Positions 44,686-55,000 of a DNA stretch of 64,000 nt are shown here, in pieces. The notes beneath the pieces were generated by a model. The model saw nothing but the letters and a program-made list of their open reading frames with translations, was not told the origin of the DNA and did no database searches. A program made the translations under genes and the position numbers. The number at the start of each line of letters is the position of its first letter. Positions within the stretch are counted from its first letter, which is position 1. Source of the stretch: Commensalibacter communis (GTDB taxonomy: Bacteria; Pseudomonadota; Alphaproteobacteria; Acetobacterales; Acetobacteraceae); contig NZ_CAMXCM010000001.1 in assembly GCF_947179015.1 (NCBI RefSeq), forward strand, positions 124,001 to 188,000. The letters run 5' to 3'.

Positions 44686-45935
44686 TGTCTGGATTTTCAA
44701 AAAAAACAAAAGCAGTTTTTGCATTTATTGCGGTCGGTGCAGTCATTTACACTGGAATAGAAATAGTTCAACGCCAGCATCATGTTCACGTGTTGGTCAA
44801 GGAAGCTAAAGATTCATCTATACCAAGAGTGCAATATATTAATCCACAAACGGGTCCCACAGTCCGTAACCTGACCTTGCCAGGAAATGTAACGGCTTGG
44901 TATCAGGCTCCTATTTATGCTCAAGTCTCTGGCTATGTTAAGCAATGGTATAAAGATTTTGGTGCTGACGTTAAAGCTGGGGATATATTAGCAACCATTG
45001 ACACCCCAGGTTTAGATGCTGAGTATGAAGCAGCTAGAGCCAATTTAAAAGTGGCTCAAACAAAATATCAGCTAGCCAAAGTTACAGCACAACGATGGAA
45101 AGCACTTTCTGGAACAAAAGCTGTTTCACAACAAGAAGTAGACGTGCAGGCAGCAAATGCGAAAGTGCAAGATGCTTTGGTTGATGCTGCAAAACATGAT
45201 GTTGATCGTTATGCGGCTTTACAAGCGTTTAGAAGTATTCGTGCCCCTTTTGATGGTGTGGTAACCTCTCGTTTAACGGATGTTGGGGATTTTGTGAATG
45301 ATAATGGTGATCTGAGTCGTTCAGGAAAAGCTACGGAATTATTTACCGTGGCGGACATTCATCGATTACGTGTATTTGTCGATGTGCCACAAGATTATGC
45401 CTCTATTTTAAAGTCTGGTGTTAAAGCGGAATTGACAGCTATTCAATATCCTGGGAAAATTTTTAAAGCAGATTATTTAACGTCTGCGCGGGCATTTAAT
45501 ACAACGACCCGAACAGTGACAACCGAATTAACGGTTGATAATGCATCTCATTTATTGTGGCCGGGTACTTTTGTAAATGTTCATTTCATCGCCCCTGCAG
45601 ATCCTAATATATTAATCTTACCAGAACAAGCGCTGATTTTTAGAGCGCAAGGTATGCAAGTTGCTGTGATTGGAACGGATAATCGGGTTCGAATGCACAA
45701 TGTGACTTTGGGAAATAATTTGGGTAAATCTGTACAAATCTTATCAGGGGTTACTAAAACAGACCGTGTTGTGAATAATCCTTCGGCTGGATTGATGGAC
45801 GGGCAATTGGTGAAGTTAGTGGATAGCACCCCTGGGTATAATGATGATTTTCAAAATACAGAGCAAATAACTCCTAAACATGAAAATGAATCGCTCAAGA
45901 AAAATGCTGCACAACCTGTCGAGGTACAACAATAA
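44685..45935 (+). CDS. RND efflux periplasmic adaptor (membrane fusion protein)
   Basis: A 416-residue HlyD/AcrA-type adaptor bridging the permease and the outer-membrane channel. It has an N-terminal membrane anchor (AVFAFIAVGAVIYTGIEI, ~11-28), a biotinyl-lipoyl half with YAQVSGYVKQWYKDFGADVKAGDILATID, a helical hairpin (residues ~105-155), and the beta-barrel with IRAPFDGVVTSRLTDVGDFV. The ATG at 44685 shares its A with the permease stop (TAATG), so translation is coupled. The frame opens earlier at 44637, but that overlaps the permease and lacks the usual N-terminus. Confidence 0.94.
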   Translation: MSGFSKKTKAVFAFIAVGAVIYTGIEIVQRQHHVHVLVKEAKDSSIPRVQYINPQTGPTVRNLTLPGNVTAWYQAPIYAQVSGYVKQWYKDFGADVKAGDILATIDTPGLDAEYEAARANLKVAQTKYQLAKVTAQRWKALSGTKAVSQQEVDVQAANAKVQDALVDAAKHDVDRYAALQAFRSIRAPFDGVVTSRLTDVGDFVNDNGDLSRSGKATELFTVADIHRLRVFVDVPQDYASILKSGVKAELTAIQYPGKIFKADYLTSARAFNTTTRTVTTELTVDNASHLLWPGTFVNVHFIAPADPNILILPEQALIFRAQGMQVAVIGTDNRVRMHNVTLGNNLGKSVQILSGVTKTDRVVNNPSAGLMDGQLVKLVDSTPGYNDDFQNTEQITPKHENESLKKNAAQPVEVQQ

Positions 45936-47449
45936 TGTTGAATAACTTTAGATTACAGCACACTCGAATAGGGATATGTTTAGTTTCGGGTTTGTTGATG
46001 TTAAGCGCATGTGATTTAGCCCCTGAATATAAACGACCTCAATATGCTTTGCCTGATACATGGCAAGGGACGGCGCCGTTTCATGTTGCTCAACCCTTAG
46101 ATGAAATCCCAAAAGGGACATGGTGGACTGTATTTAATGATCCAACTTTAAATCAATTAGAAGACCAGCTGAATAAAAATAACCCTGATCTAAAGGCTGC
46201 CGCAGAGACTTTTATGCAAAGTCGTGCGTTGTTAAGCGAAGTCAAATCTCAGCTCTATCCCAATTTAACGCTCTCGGCTGGTGGAGGACGGTATAAACAG
46301 TCTCATAATCGTCTGTTTCGTAGCTCGACAAGCAATGGACCTATTACAGAGAATAATGCCCAATATCAAGCCTCTGCAATGTGGGAGGTTGATTTGTGGG
46401 GCAGGATTCGTAATCAGATTAAAATGCAGCGCAGTCTAGCACAAGTGAGTGCTGCTGACTATGAAGCGGCTAAGTTGAGTTTACAAGCCGAATTAGCCCG
46501 AAACTATATGATTTTACGTGGATATGATGCGCAAAATGAAGTGTTAAAAGAGTCAATTAAATATTTTGAAGCCGCTGTTGATGTGACACGTATGCGTCAA
46601 ATGGGGGCAATTGCTGCGGGCATTGACGTATCCAGAGCTGAAAATCAACTTGAAATGACCAAGGCACAACAGACAGAAATTCAGGCTCAACGTGATATTA
46701 CAGAACATGCAATTGCGGTATTGGTCAATCAAGTTCCCATGGGTTTTCATGTTGAACCTATAAAATCGAATGAGGCGATGAATATTCCCAATGTGCCTTT
46801 GGGGGTTCCTTCTGCCTTGTTACAACGTCGCCCTGATATTGCCAGCGCTGAACGTCAAATGGCAGCGGCTAATCGTGCTATTGGGGTATCAAAAGCAGCT
46901 TTTTACCCAGATATTACCATTAATGCTTTAAGTGGATTTGAAGATAGTGGTTTTGGTTTAGCCACATTGCCGAACAGTATGTGGTCAGCGGCAGTTAAGG
47001 CTGCCCTTCCTCTATTTCAAGGCGGGTTACGCAGAGCAACGTTACAAAGGAATTGGTCTCAATATCGACAAACCAGAGACAATTATCGTTCAGTTGTATT
47101 AAATGGCTTTAAAGAGGTTGCTGATAATTTGACGTTGACCCAAAAAATGTCAAAAAAATTTAGAGAGAATAAAGCAGCGTCAGAAGCAGCATTGCGAACA
47201 CAAGGGATGGCAATGTCTTTGTATACGGGTGGCTTAACAAATTATTTAGATGTTGTTACTGCACAAACAGCAGCCTTAACCGCCCAGATAGCAGAGGTGG
47301 AAAGTAAAACCAGGTTAATGCAAGCTTCTGTCAATCTGATCACCGCTTTAGGTGGGGGATGGGATGCAAACGAACTGCCACAGAAAAAGTTAGAATCAGT
47401 AGGTGTGTTTCAGTATAGTCATTTAGGGAATAGTGTGGGCAAAGAATAA
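45935..47449 (+). CDS. Outer-membrane efflux lipoprotein (NodT/OprM family)
   Basis: A 504-residue TolC-like channel. A signal sequence ends at the lipobox LMLSAC (Cys 26), followed by DLAPEYKRPQ, the typical start of NodT-type channels. The body has the two OEP repeats of long coiled helices: DPTLNQLEDQLNKNNPDLKAA begins the first, and PLGVPSALLQRRPDIASAERQM opens the second. It begins at a TAATG junction with the adaptor, so the three proteins should be made in fixed ratio and form one tripartite pump. Length is normal. Confidence 0.95.
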   Translation: MLNNFRLQHTRIGICLVSGLLMLSACDLAPEYKRPQYALPDTWQGTAPFHVAQPLDEIPKGTWWTVFNDPTLNQLEDQLNKNNPDLKAAAETFMQSRALLSEVKSQLYPNLTLSAGGGRYKQSHNRLFRSSTSNGPITENNAQYQASAMWEVDLWGRIRNQIKMQRSLAQVSAADYEAAKLSLQAELARNYMILRGYDAQNEVLKESIKYFEAAVDVTRMRQMGAIAAGIDVSRAENQLEMTKAQQTEIQAQRDITEHAIAVLVNQVPMGFHVEPIKSNEAMNIPNVPLGVPSALLQRRPDIASAERQMAAANRAIGVSKAAFYPDITINALSGFEDSGFGLATLPNSMWSAAVKAALPLFQGGLRRATLQRNWSQYRQTRDNYRSVVLNGFKEVADNLTLTQKMSKKFRENKAASEAALRTQGMAMSLYTGGLTNYLDVVTAQTAALTAQIAEVESKTRLMQASVNLITALGGGWDANELPQKKLESVGVFQYSHLGNSVGKE

Positions 47450-47558
47450 ACTCGAAATATGGAGAGTTCAATAAATTCATTGCTAGCAACATTTTAGTAT
47501 TGTATAAATTCACCTAAATAATAACCTTTATAGCTCTAAAGTTAAAGTGAATATAAAA

Positions 47559-49052
47559 ATGGAAAAGACTGTCCCTACGGTTGCTATTGTCTTATTTGTA
47601 AAAAATGAATTCTCTGATATCAAGGGTTGGATTGCTTGGCATTTTGCTCTTGGAGTTAAAACATTATTTGTTTTTGATGACCACTCGACCGACGGAACGT
47701 GGGAAGTATTACAAGCTGCGGCTAAATGTTTTGATATTCGTCTTTTTCGTACAGACCCTTTAAATGAAACTAATTTTTATTGGCGCCAGAAAAAAAGTTT
47801 TCTTCAAGCTGTCGAAGAGTGTAAGGGTGAATATGATTGGTTAGGTTTTTTAGATGGAGATGAATACATCTACATCAAGCATTTCGATACGTTACCTGAA
47901 TTTTTTTACCGATTTGATCATGCTGATGCTGTTGCCTTTTCTTGGAAAATTTACGGACATTCTAATAAAGTCGTTAGACCTAAGCTTACTATTGTAGAAT
48001 CATTTGTGGAGCATTCGACTACAAATCTAGGTGATAATCAACTTATTAAAACTTTTTTACGCCCAGAAAAATTAAAAGGCAATTATCATGATCCACATTG
48101 GTTCTACGATATTGATGCTGATCGTTATGTAAGACCTCATGGGGGTAAAGTTAAAAATCCTGGTGCAACTCAAGAAATTGAATGGTCAGATGCATTTGTA
48201 ATGCATTATATTTGTAGAAGTATGGAACACTTTGTTGATCGTGTAAAAAAACGCCCAGACAACGCGGGATATTGGAAGCGCTTCGCATGTTCAGACATCA
48301 AAGATACAGAACCATTGCGTTTTGTTCCAAAAATGAATGACAACTTAATAATGATTCATAAAGCGATGTTGAAGGATGCTATTCAAAAATTAGGTAGCTC
48401 ACCATATACGTCTCAAAATATAGTTGGTAACAATATTGGATATTCTGAAACGCCCGCGGTTTACCGAGTTAAATCCCATTTTGATACATTTCTTTGTTAC
48501 GATCCATCTAGTAAACTCGTTGTACATGCCACAGAAGAGAGTATTAATCAAAATAATTATAAAATACTTTTGGGGCTCATATACCCTTCATTGCCAAACA
48601 TAATAACTATTACATTAGAAATGCAAGATGATGACGTTCCTTATCTTAGAACTAGAGAAGGGGTGCCTTTGTATAATAAATTGTTCTTCCGTATTGATGC
48701 GTTGGATGATGGCAAAAAGGGGTTGCTTACCTTAGCTGGGGATGTTTATTATTACACCTGTTTCATGCCACCTAACGGGTCGTGTGGTGACTTGTATTCT
48801 GATCGTTTAATTTGTAACGATAATGAAAAAGTGACATTGGAGTATGTTGGTGAGGGGAGTGACTTCATCGATGACAGTCTTCCGTTTAATGTGTTTGACG
48901 TGTCAAGCGTAGATACGATTATAGAGTGGATTGCAAATACTCCTAATCTTTCAGAAGATCAGTTTTTACGCGTGATGTATGCTTTGCCACCATCAGTACG
49001 TGATCATATTTCTAAATATCTTATTCCAGGTCTATTATGGCCTTATATTTAA
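47559..49052 (+). CDS. Glycosyltransferase family 2/92-like protein
   Basis: A ~497-residue enzyme. The N-terminal GT-A domain starts VAIVLFVKNEFSDIKGWIAW with the nucleotide-sugar motif FVFDDHSTDGTWE and the metal motif FLDGDEYIYI. This E-x-x-D-I-x-x-W-I-x-x-H pattern is that of the Glyco_tranf_2_4/GT92 group. DPHWFYDID is the probable acceptor region. A ~200-residue C-terminal domain (FDTFLCYDPSSKLVVHATEES onward) matches nothing I know. No polysaccharide genes adjoin; it sits between an efflux operon and the ribosomal cluster, where secE-nusG usually lie. A GTG at 47547 is an alternative start; neither has a good ribosome site. Confidence 0.82.
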   Translation: MEKTVPTVAIVLFVKNEFSDIKGWIAWHFALGVKTLFVFDDHSTDGTWEVLQAAAKCFDIRLFRTDPLNETNFYWRQKKSFLQAVEECKGEYDWLGFLDGDEYIYIKHFDTLPEFFYRFDHADAVAFSWKIYGHSNKVVRPKLTIVESFVEHSTTNLGDNQLIKTFLRPEKLKGNYHDPHWFYDIDADRYVRPHGGKVKNPGATQEIEWSDAFVMHYICRSMEHFVDRVKKRPDNAGYWKRFACSDIKDTEPLRFVPKMNDNLIMIHKAMLKDAIQKLGSSPYTSQNIVGNNIGYSETPAVYRVKSHFDTFLCYDPSSKLVVHATEESINQNNYKILLGLIYPSLPNIITITLEMQDDDVPYLRTREGVPLYNKLFFRIDALDDGKKGLLTLAGDVYYYTCFMPPNGSCGDLYSDRLICNDNEKVTLEYVGEGSDFIDDSLPFNVFDVSSVDTIIEWIANTPNLSEDQFLRVMYALPPSVRDHISKYLIPGLLWPYI

Positions 49053-49352
49053 ATATGCAGAGTTAACACTTTATTGACGGTCTGATGTTTGTAGTATCAG
49101 ACAGTTTAAATGATGATGTTCGCTTATGTTTTATGAGATACAAAAAAGTGGTAACAAAATATTTGTATATAGGTGGTGTCGGATTAATTTAAGAGAATAT
49201 TTTCAATAAAATTCTTGACAAATCTTTCAATAAATAGTTAAGAGGTAAGTTCTCATCGGAACGCGGGAGATGAACTGTAAGGTAATTAAGTATTTCCTTA
49301 TGGTTTTCGTGTGAACCGCGGTCTGGGTAGAATTTATTAAGGAGACCCGGAT
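49053..49352 (+). promoter_or_regulatory. Upstream region of rplK with hairpin and promoter
   Basis: A 7-base hairpin stem (49080-49086 with 49096-49102) soon after the glycosyltransferase stop may end its transcript, though the T-tract is poor. TTGACA at 49215-49220, then 17 bases and TTAAGA at 49238-49243, is a plausible sigma-70 promoter for the ribosomal operon. The GC-richer leader from ~49255 to the AAGGAG site before rplK is where the L1-binding autoregulatory site would be expected, but I cannot show its fold. Confidence 0.5.
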
Positions 49353-49787
49353 ATGGCCAAAAAGATTGTTGGCTACATTAAATTACAAATTCCTGCGGGG
49401 AAGGCGAATCCATCCCCACCAGTTGGTCCAGCATTGGGTCAACGTGGTTTGAATATTATGCAATTCTGTAAAGAGTTCAATGCTGCGACTCAAAATCTTG
49501 AACCGGGAATGCCAATTCCTGTTGTGATTACTGCTTATGCGGACCGCACATTTAGCTTTATTACAAAAACACCACCGAATACTTATTTCTTGTTAAAAGC
49601 TGCTAAAGTATCAAAAGGCGCTCAAGTTATCGGTAAAGGTGCGACTGTTGGTACAGTCAAAATGAGCCAATTGCGTGAAATTGCTGCTGAAAAAATGAAA
49701 GACATGAATGCGAACGATGTCGATGGCGCAGTTCGTATGTTGGTTGGTTCAGCACGTTCAATGGGCTTGAAAGTAGAGGAGTCTTAA
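49353..49787 (+). CDS. rplK: 50S ribosomal protein L11
   Basis: A 144-residue protein of the GTPase-associated centre of the large subunit, needed for factor binding and the stringent response. It shows [28 protein letters not shown] (~7-34), the proline-rich hinge and the C-terminal rRNA-binding domain [12 protein letters not shown]. An AAGGAGACC site precedes the ATG. It is the first gene of the ribosomal cluster here; nusG and secE, its usual upstream partners, are absent. rplA follows after 3 bases. Confidence 0.98.
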   Translation: MAKKIVGYIKLQIPAGKANPSPPVGPALGQRGLNIMQFCKEFNAATQNLEPGMPIPVVITAYADRTFSFITKTPPNTYFLLKAAKVSKGAQVIGKGATVGTVKMSQLREIAAEKMKDMNANDVDGAVRMLVGSARSMGLKVEES

Positions 49788-49790
49788 GAC

Positions 49791-50486
49791 ATGGCTAAAA
49801 ATAAACGTCTTGCTGCGGCTCATGCTACTTTAGAACGTCATAAAGTTTATTCTCTACAAGAAGCGATTGCTCTTGTTGTTGGTAATGCTAAAGCTAAATT
49901 TGACGAAACCATTGAAATTGCGATTAACTTGGGTGTAGATCCTCGTTATGCAGATCAAATGGTTCGTGGCTTAATGTCCCTTCCTCATGGAACAGGTAAA
50001 ACATTACGCGTTGGTGTGTTTGCTCGTGGCGATAAAGCTGAAGAAGCAAGAGCAGCAGGCGCTGATGTTGTTGGTGATGAAGATCTAGCTGAAAAAATTC
50101 AAGCTGGTCAAATTGATTTTGACCGTTGTATTGCAACCCCTGACATGATGGCATTGGTTGGTCGTTTAGGTAAGGTGCTTGGTCCACGTGGATTAATGCC
50201 AAACCCTAAATTGGGAACCGTGACAATGGATGTTAAGGGTGCAGTCAGTGCGGCTAAATCTGGACAAGTAGAATATCGCGCTGAAAAAGGTGGTGTTGTG
50301 CATGCTGGTATTGGTAAAGCATCTTTTACTGCAACTAACCTTGTAGAAAATATCCGTGCATTTGTTGATGCAGTGCAAAAAGCACGTCCAACAGGTGTAA
50401 AAGGAACTTATATGAAGAAGATTTATCTTTCTTCAACAATGGGTCCTGGGATTGAAATTGATATTGCTAGCGTTAACGCTGGTTAA
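49791..50486 (+). CDS. rplA: 50S ribosomal protein L1
   Basis: A 231-residue protein of the L1 stalk and, in many bacteria, the translational repressor of rplKA. It contains [24 protein letters not shown] (~46-69), the RNA-binding [15 protein letters not shown] (~133-147) and the C-terminal [13 protein letters not shown] block in the form [12 protein letters not shown]. It begins 3 bases after rplK, whose last codons hold the GAGGAG ribosome site, so the pair is coupled. Confidence 0.98.
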   Translation: MAKNKRLAAAHATLERHKVYSLQEAIALVVGNAKAKFDETIEIAINLGVDPRYADQMVRGLMSLPHGTGKTLRVGVFARGDKAEEARAAGADVVGDEDLAEKIQAGQIDFDRCIATPDMMALVGRLGKVLGPRGLMPNPKLGTVTMDVKGAVSAAKSGQVEYRAEKGGVVHAGIGKASFTATNLVENIRAFVDAVQKARPTGVKGTYMKKIYLSSTMGPGIEIDIASVNAG

Positions 50487-50502
50487 TATGATATAGAGTT
50501 AT

Positions 50503-50529
50503 CATTGGCTTGTATTTTACAAGTCAATG
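50503..50529 (+). terminator. Hairpin between rplA and the rplJ leader
   Basis: An 11-base stem (50503-50513 with 50519-50529, one G-U pair) and a 5-base loop lie 16 bases after the rplA stop. No T-tract follows, so partial attenuation or RNA processing is more likely than full termination. Confidence 0.5.
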
Positions 50530-50559
50530 CATATATAGGGTAAGATATCTTGCCCTACA

Positions 50560-50680
50560 CCTGTCCAAGACCGTGCGTAACTTTGTTTTAAAAGTTCTTG
50601 TAACTGCGAACGGGAGGCGGGGCTGGTATGTATAGATTTTATAAGTCTATTTATGTGCTAGTGTAACCGTTTAGGACAGG
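50560..50680 (+). ncRNA. L10 leader (rplJ-rplL autoregulatory mRNA element)
   Basis: A closing stem CCTGTCC (50560-50566) with GGACAGG (50674-50680) encloses ~107 bases containing AAGACCGTGCGTAAC, a purine-rich GCGAACGGGAGGCGGGGCTGG block and inner hairpins. This position, size and outer stem fit the L10 leader, the mRNA mimic of the 23S L10 site through which L10-L7/L12 represses its own translation. It is assigned from layout and memory of the element, not from a covariance model. A further hairpin (50725-50731 with 50735-50741, 3-base loop) lies just before the ribosome site. Confidence 0.6.
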
Positions 50681-50760
50681 CGAACCGGATTATATTTCAT
50701 GTATAATCTAAATGGTAACCTGAACAGTCAATGATTGACTGATCAAATTGGAGACGGGAT

Positions 50761-51279
50761 TTGGACCGCACGGAAAAACGAGCTTTTGTTGCTTCCATGG
50801 CATCTGTTTTCGCAAATACATCAATGCTTGTTGTTACACGTAACAAAGGATTGGATGTGGCTGCTGTTACAGATTTGCGTCGTCGTATGCGCGCTGCTGG
50901 TGCAACTTACAAAGTTGGAAAAAACCGCTTGGTCACCCTTGCTGCTAAAGGTACCCCATTCGAAGGTATTACCCCATTGTTAACTGGTCCTACTGCTCTT
51001 GCATGGGCACAAGATCCAGTTTCAGTTGCGAAAGTAGCCGTCGAGTTCGCCAAAACCAATGATAAACTTGAAATTCTTGGTGGTAATTTAGATGGGCAGA
51101 TGCTTGATTTAAATCAAGTTAAAGCTCTAGCAGAATTGCCTTCATTGGATGTATTGCGTGCACAGCTGGTTGGGCTTATTTCTACACCTGCTACGCGTAT
51201 TGCTGGTGTTGTTCAAGCTCCTGCTGGACAATTGGCACGGGTTTTTGGCGCTTATGCGGACAAAGGTGAAGCGGCTTAA
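50761..51279 (+). CDS. rplJ: 50S ribosomal protein L10
   Basis: A 172-residue protein that anchors L7/L12 dimers on the large subunit. MDRTEKRAFVASMASVFANT begins the family N-terminal domain, RRRMRAAGATYKVGKNRLV (~40-58) binds rRNA, and the C-terminal helices dock L7/L12. The start is TTG at 50761, with GGAG 7 bases upstream. The TTG is unusual for so highly expressed a gene and fits leader-controlled translation. Confidence 0.97.
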   Translation: MDRTEKRAFVASMASVFANTSMLVVTRNKGLDVAAVTDLRRRMRAAGATYKVGKNRLVTLAAKGTPFEGITPLLTGPTALAWAQDPVSVAKVAVEFAKTNDKLEILGGNLDGQMLDLNQVKALAELPSLDVLRAQLVGLISTPATRIAGVVQAPAGQLARVFGAYADKGEAA

Positions 51280-51363
51280 TAAGATTAAGCTTTTATTAAT
51301 TTGCTAAATTATTAGTAAATTTGTATTGAACACTTATATTAGTATATAAATAGGATAGATATC

Positions 51364-51732
51364 ATGGCTGATTTAGCTAAAATTGTTGACGAATTATCTG
51401 CATTAACTGTTTTGGAAGCTGCAGAACTTTCTAAAATGTTAGAAGAAAAATGGGGCGTTTCTGCTGCTGCTCCAGTTGCTGTTGCTGCTGCTGCTGCTCC
51501 TGCTGCTGCTGCTGAAGAAAAAACAGAATTTGATGTAATTCTTGCTAAATCTGGTGACAAAAAAATTAACGTCATTAAAGAAGTTCGCGCAATCACAGGT
51601 CTTGGTTTAAAAGAAGCTAAAGATCTAGTTGAAGGTGCACCACAAACTCTTAAAGAGGGTGTGAATAAAGATGAAGCAGAAAAAATTAAGAAGACCCTTG
51701 AAGAACAAGGTGCTACTGTCGAATTTAAATAA
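51364..51732 (+). CDS. rplL: 50S ribosomal protein L7/L12
   Basis: A 122-residue stalk protein that recruits elongation factors. It has an N-terminal dimer domain (2-33), an alanine-rich hinge ([19 protein letters not shown], ~37-55) and a C-terminal factor-binding domain with [27 protein letters not shown]. The hinge is encoded by a run of GCT triplets (~51464-51512), a candidate slippage site. An AGGATAG site precedes the ATG. It is 84 bases after rplJ. Confidence 0.98.
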   Translation: MADLAKIVDELSALTVLEAAELSKMLEEKWGVSAAAPVAVAAAAAPAAAAEEKTEFDVILAKSGDKKINVIKEVRAITGLGLKEAKDLVEGAPQTLKEGVNKDEAEKIKKTLEEQGATVEFK

Positions 51733-51789
51733 TGCTATGGATCAAACGTTTATAGGGCTTTCTCTATATCGTTGGATTTAGGATTACGG

Positions 51790-51852
51790 TAGGGCGGAAC
51801 CCAAGGTTTGGGTGTCCGCCTACTTGGTCGTTAAAGAGTTTTTTTTGACGAC
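51790..51852 (+). terminator. Attenuator-like hairpins between rplL and rpoB
   Basis: A strong GC-rich hairpin (51790-51822; TAGGGCGGA opposite TCCGCCTA with inner ACCCAA/TTTGGGT) is followed by a second pairing (GTCGTTA 51827-51833 with TGACGAC 51846-51852) whose loop contains T8. In E. coli this spot holds an attenuator and RNase III site that set the lower level of beta subunit versus L7/L12; the same role here is inference. Confidence 0.6.
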
Positions 51853-52002
51853 GTAAATAAAATATGTTTCCCTAGGTTTTAGGGGTAGGCGTAACTCTTT
51901 GGTTGAGAGTTATATTTTAGTTATCATTAGCCGATTATTTGTTTTACAGATGATGGATAAAAACAAATATAGTTGGCAACAAGCGATGGGGCACAATACA
52001 CG

Positions 52003-55000
52003 ATGAACGCGGTAAGCAAATCGTTCACGGGACGCAAGCGCATTCGCAAAAATTTTGGACGGATTCCAGAAATCGCACCAATGCCGAATCTTATTGATGT
52101 GCAAAGGGCGAGTTATGAGGCTTTTTTACAGCGCGATGTAAAGCCAGAGAACCGTTCCTTAATGGGGTTGGAAGAAGTATTTCGTTCGATTTTTCCAATC
52201 AATGATTTTGCGGGTAATGGTCGTCTCGAATTTGTAAATTACGAATTTGAAGAACCGAAATATGATGTTGAGGAATGTCTTCAGCGTGGATTGACCTATG
52301 CGGCTCCTTTGAGAGTCGTTCTTCGTTTGATTGTATGGGACATTGACGAAGATACAGGTTCACGTTCTATTCGCGATATTAAAGAGCAACCCGTTTATAT
52401 GGGTGATATGCCTTTAATGACGGAAAATGGTACCTTTATTGTCAATGGTACGGAACGCGTTATTGTATCGCAAATGCACCGTAGTCCAGGTGTGTTTTTT
52501 GATCATGATGGTGGTAAGACGCATTCTTCTGGTAAGTTTTTATTTACAGCCAGAATTATTCCTTATCGTGGTTCATGGTTAGATTTTGAATTTGATAGTA
52601 AAGATTTAATTTACGTTCGTATTGATCGTAAAAGAAAATTCCCTGTTACAACATTGTTGTACGCCCTCGAAGGCGAAAACTCTATTGCATTGCGCGATGC
52701 AAAAGCAATAGAAGGTGGGGATGTAGATTCTATTCCAGTACGTGGAATGGATGACGATGAAATTCTTTCTTATTTTTACAATACAGTTACGTTTAAAAAA
52801 ATTGATGGTGGTTGGGCACGTTCATTCGAACCAGATGCTTTCCGTAATATGAAGTTATTGGCTCCATTGGTTGATGCTGATACAGGTGAAGTGGTTGCCG
52901 ATGTTAATGTGAAGCTTACTGCACGCACCGTACGTAAAATTGCAGAAAAAACAAAAAGCGTTTTAGTTCGTAGAGAAGAGTTACTAGGTCGTTATTTTGC
53001 TCATGATTTGGTGAATGAAAATACGGGTGAAATTTATGCTGAAGCTGGTGAAGAGCTTACAGAGGCCACACTAGATCGTTTTGAAGAGCTTGGATTAGAT
53101 GAAATTCCAACTTTGGCTGTAGATAATGTCACAGGGCCTTGGATTAGAAATACATTAATTACAGATAAAAATACTTCCAGAGACGATGCGTTGGTTGATA
53201 TCTATCGTGTGATGCGTCCTGGTGAGCCACCAACTGCAGAAACTGCTGAATCTTTATTACGTGGATTGTTCTTTGATTATGACCGCTACGACTTATCAGC
53301 CGTTGGTCGTGTAAAAATGAATATTCGCTTAGGTGTTCCTGGCGATGATACAATTCGCGTTTTACGTAAAGTTGATATTCTTCGCACAATTAAAATCATG
53401 TGTGAACTTAAAGATGGTCAAGGTAGTGTCGATGATATTGATAACCTTGGAAACCGTCGTGTGCGTTCTGTTGGTGAATTGATGGAAAATCAATATCGCC
53501 TTGGTTTGTTAAGAATGGAACGTGCAATTCGTGAGCGTATGGGATCAGTTGATATTGATACCGTCATGCCTCATGATTTAATTAATGCTAAACCTGCTGT
53601 TGCCGCTGTTAGAGAGTTTTTTGGTTCTTCTCAGTTGTCACAATTTATGGATCAAACCAACCCATTATCCGAAGTGACCCATAAACGCCGCTTGTCTGCG
53701 TTGGGACCAGGTGGGTTGACTCGTGAGCGTGCAGGGTTTGAAGTTCGTGACGTTCATCCAACGCATTATGGTCGTATTTGTCCGATTGAAACGCCTGAAG
53801 GGCCGAATATTGGGTTGATTAACTCACTATCTACTTACGCGAAAGTGAATAAATACGGATTCATTGAAACACCTTATCGCTTGGTGCAAGACGGCAAATT
53901 GCAAGATGGATGGAAATATCTATCCGCTATGGAAGAGGACAAGCTAATTGTTGCTCAGGCTGATGCGAAGCAGGATGCTGAAGGTAATTTGACTGATGAG
54001 TTAGTTTCTGTTCGCAAGAGTGGTGACTTCCAGTTGGTGAAACCAGAAGATGTGACGGCTTGTGACGTTTCTCCAAAACAATTGGTGTCTGTCGCGGCAG
54101 CTTTAATCCCGTTCTTGGAAAACGATGATGCGAACCGTGCATTAATGGGTTCGAACATGCAACGTCAGGCTGTGCCGTTGATTCGTTCTGACGCACCTTT
54201 GGTGGGAACAGGTATGGAAGCAGCCGTTGCTCGTGACTCAGGAGCAACTATTGTCGCAAAACGTGGTGGTATTGTTGATCAGATTGACGGTGCGCGTATC
54301 GTCGTTCGTGCTACGGATGAGAATGGTTCCACTCAAGGTGTAGATATTTATCGCTTACGTAAATATACCCGTTCGAATCAATCAACATGCATTAATCAAC
54401 GTCCGCTTGTTTACGTGGGTGATCAGATTAAGGCGGGTGATATCATCGCTGATGGTCCCTCAACGGAATTAGGTGAGTTGGCTTTGGGGCGCAACGTGTT
54501 GGTCGCGTTTATGCCTTGGAATGGATATAACTTCGAAGATTCGATCTTGATTTCAGAACGTATCGCTCGTGATGACGTATTTACTTCAATTCATATTGAA
54601 GAATTCGAAGTCATGGCTCGTGATACAAAATTAGGGCAAGAAGAAATCACACGTGATATTCCAAACGTTGGTGAAGAAGCACTTCGCAATTTGGATGAAG
54701 CTGGGATCGTTTATATCGGTGCAGAAGTTAACCCTGGTGATATTTTAGTCGGTAAAATTACGCCTAAGGGTGAAAGCCCAATGACACCAGAAGAAAAACT
54801 TTTACGTTCTATTTTCGGTGAAAAAGCTTCTGATGTTCGTGATACCTCATTAAAACTTCCTCCTGGAACCAGCGGTACGATTGTTGATGTCCGTGTATTC
54901 TCCCGTCGTGGTATTGATAAAGACGAACGTGCGATGGCGATTGAACGTGCTGAAATTGAACGTTTGAGTAAAGACCGTGACGATGAATTGGCTATTCAAG

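Noticed and set aside
51339-51596. An 85-codon frame antisense to rplL
   Set aside because: It is the reverse of the GCT-rich hinge region and gives a low-complexity Ala/Ser chain.
51973-52002. A TTG-initiated 10-codon extension of RpoB
   Set aside because: Acetobacterial RpoB proteins start at MNA[10 protein letters not shown]; the extension has no clear ribosome site.
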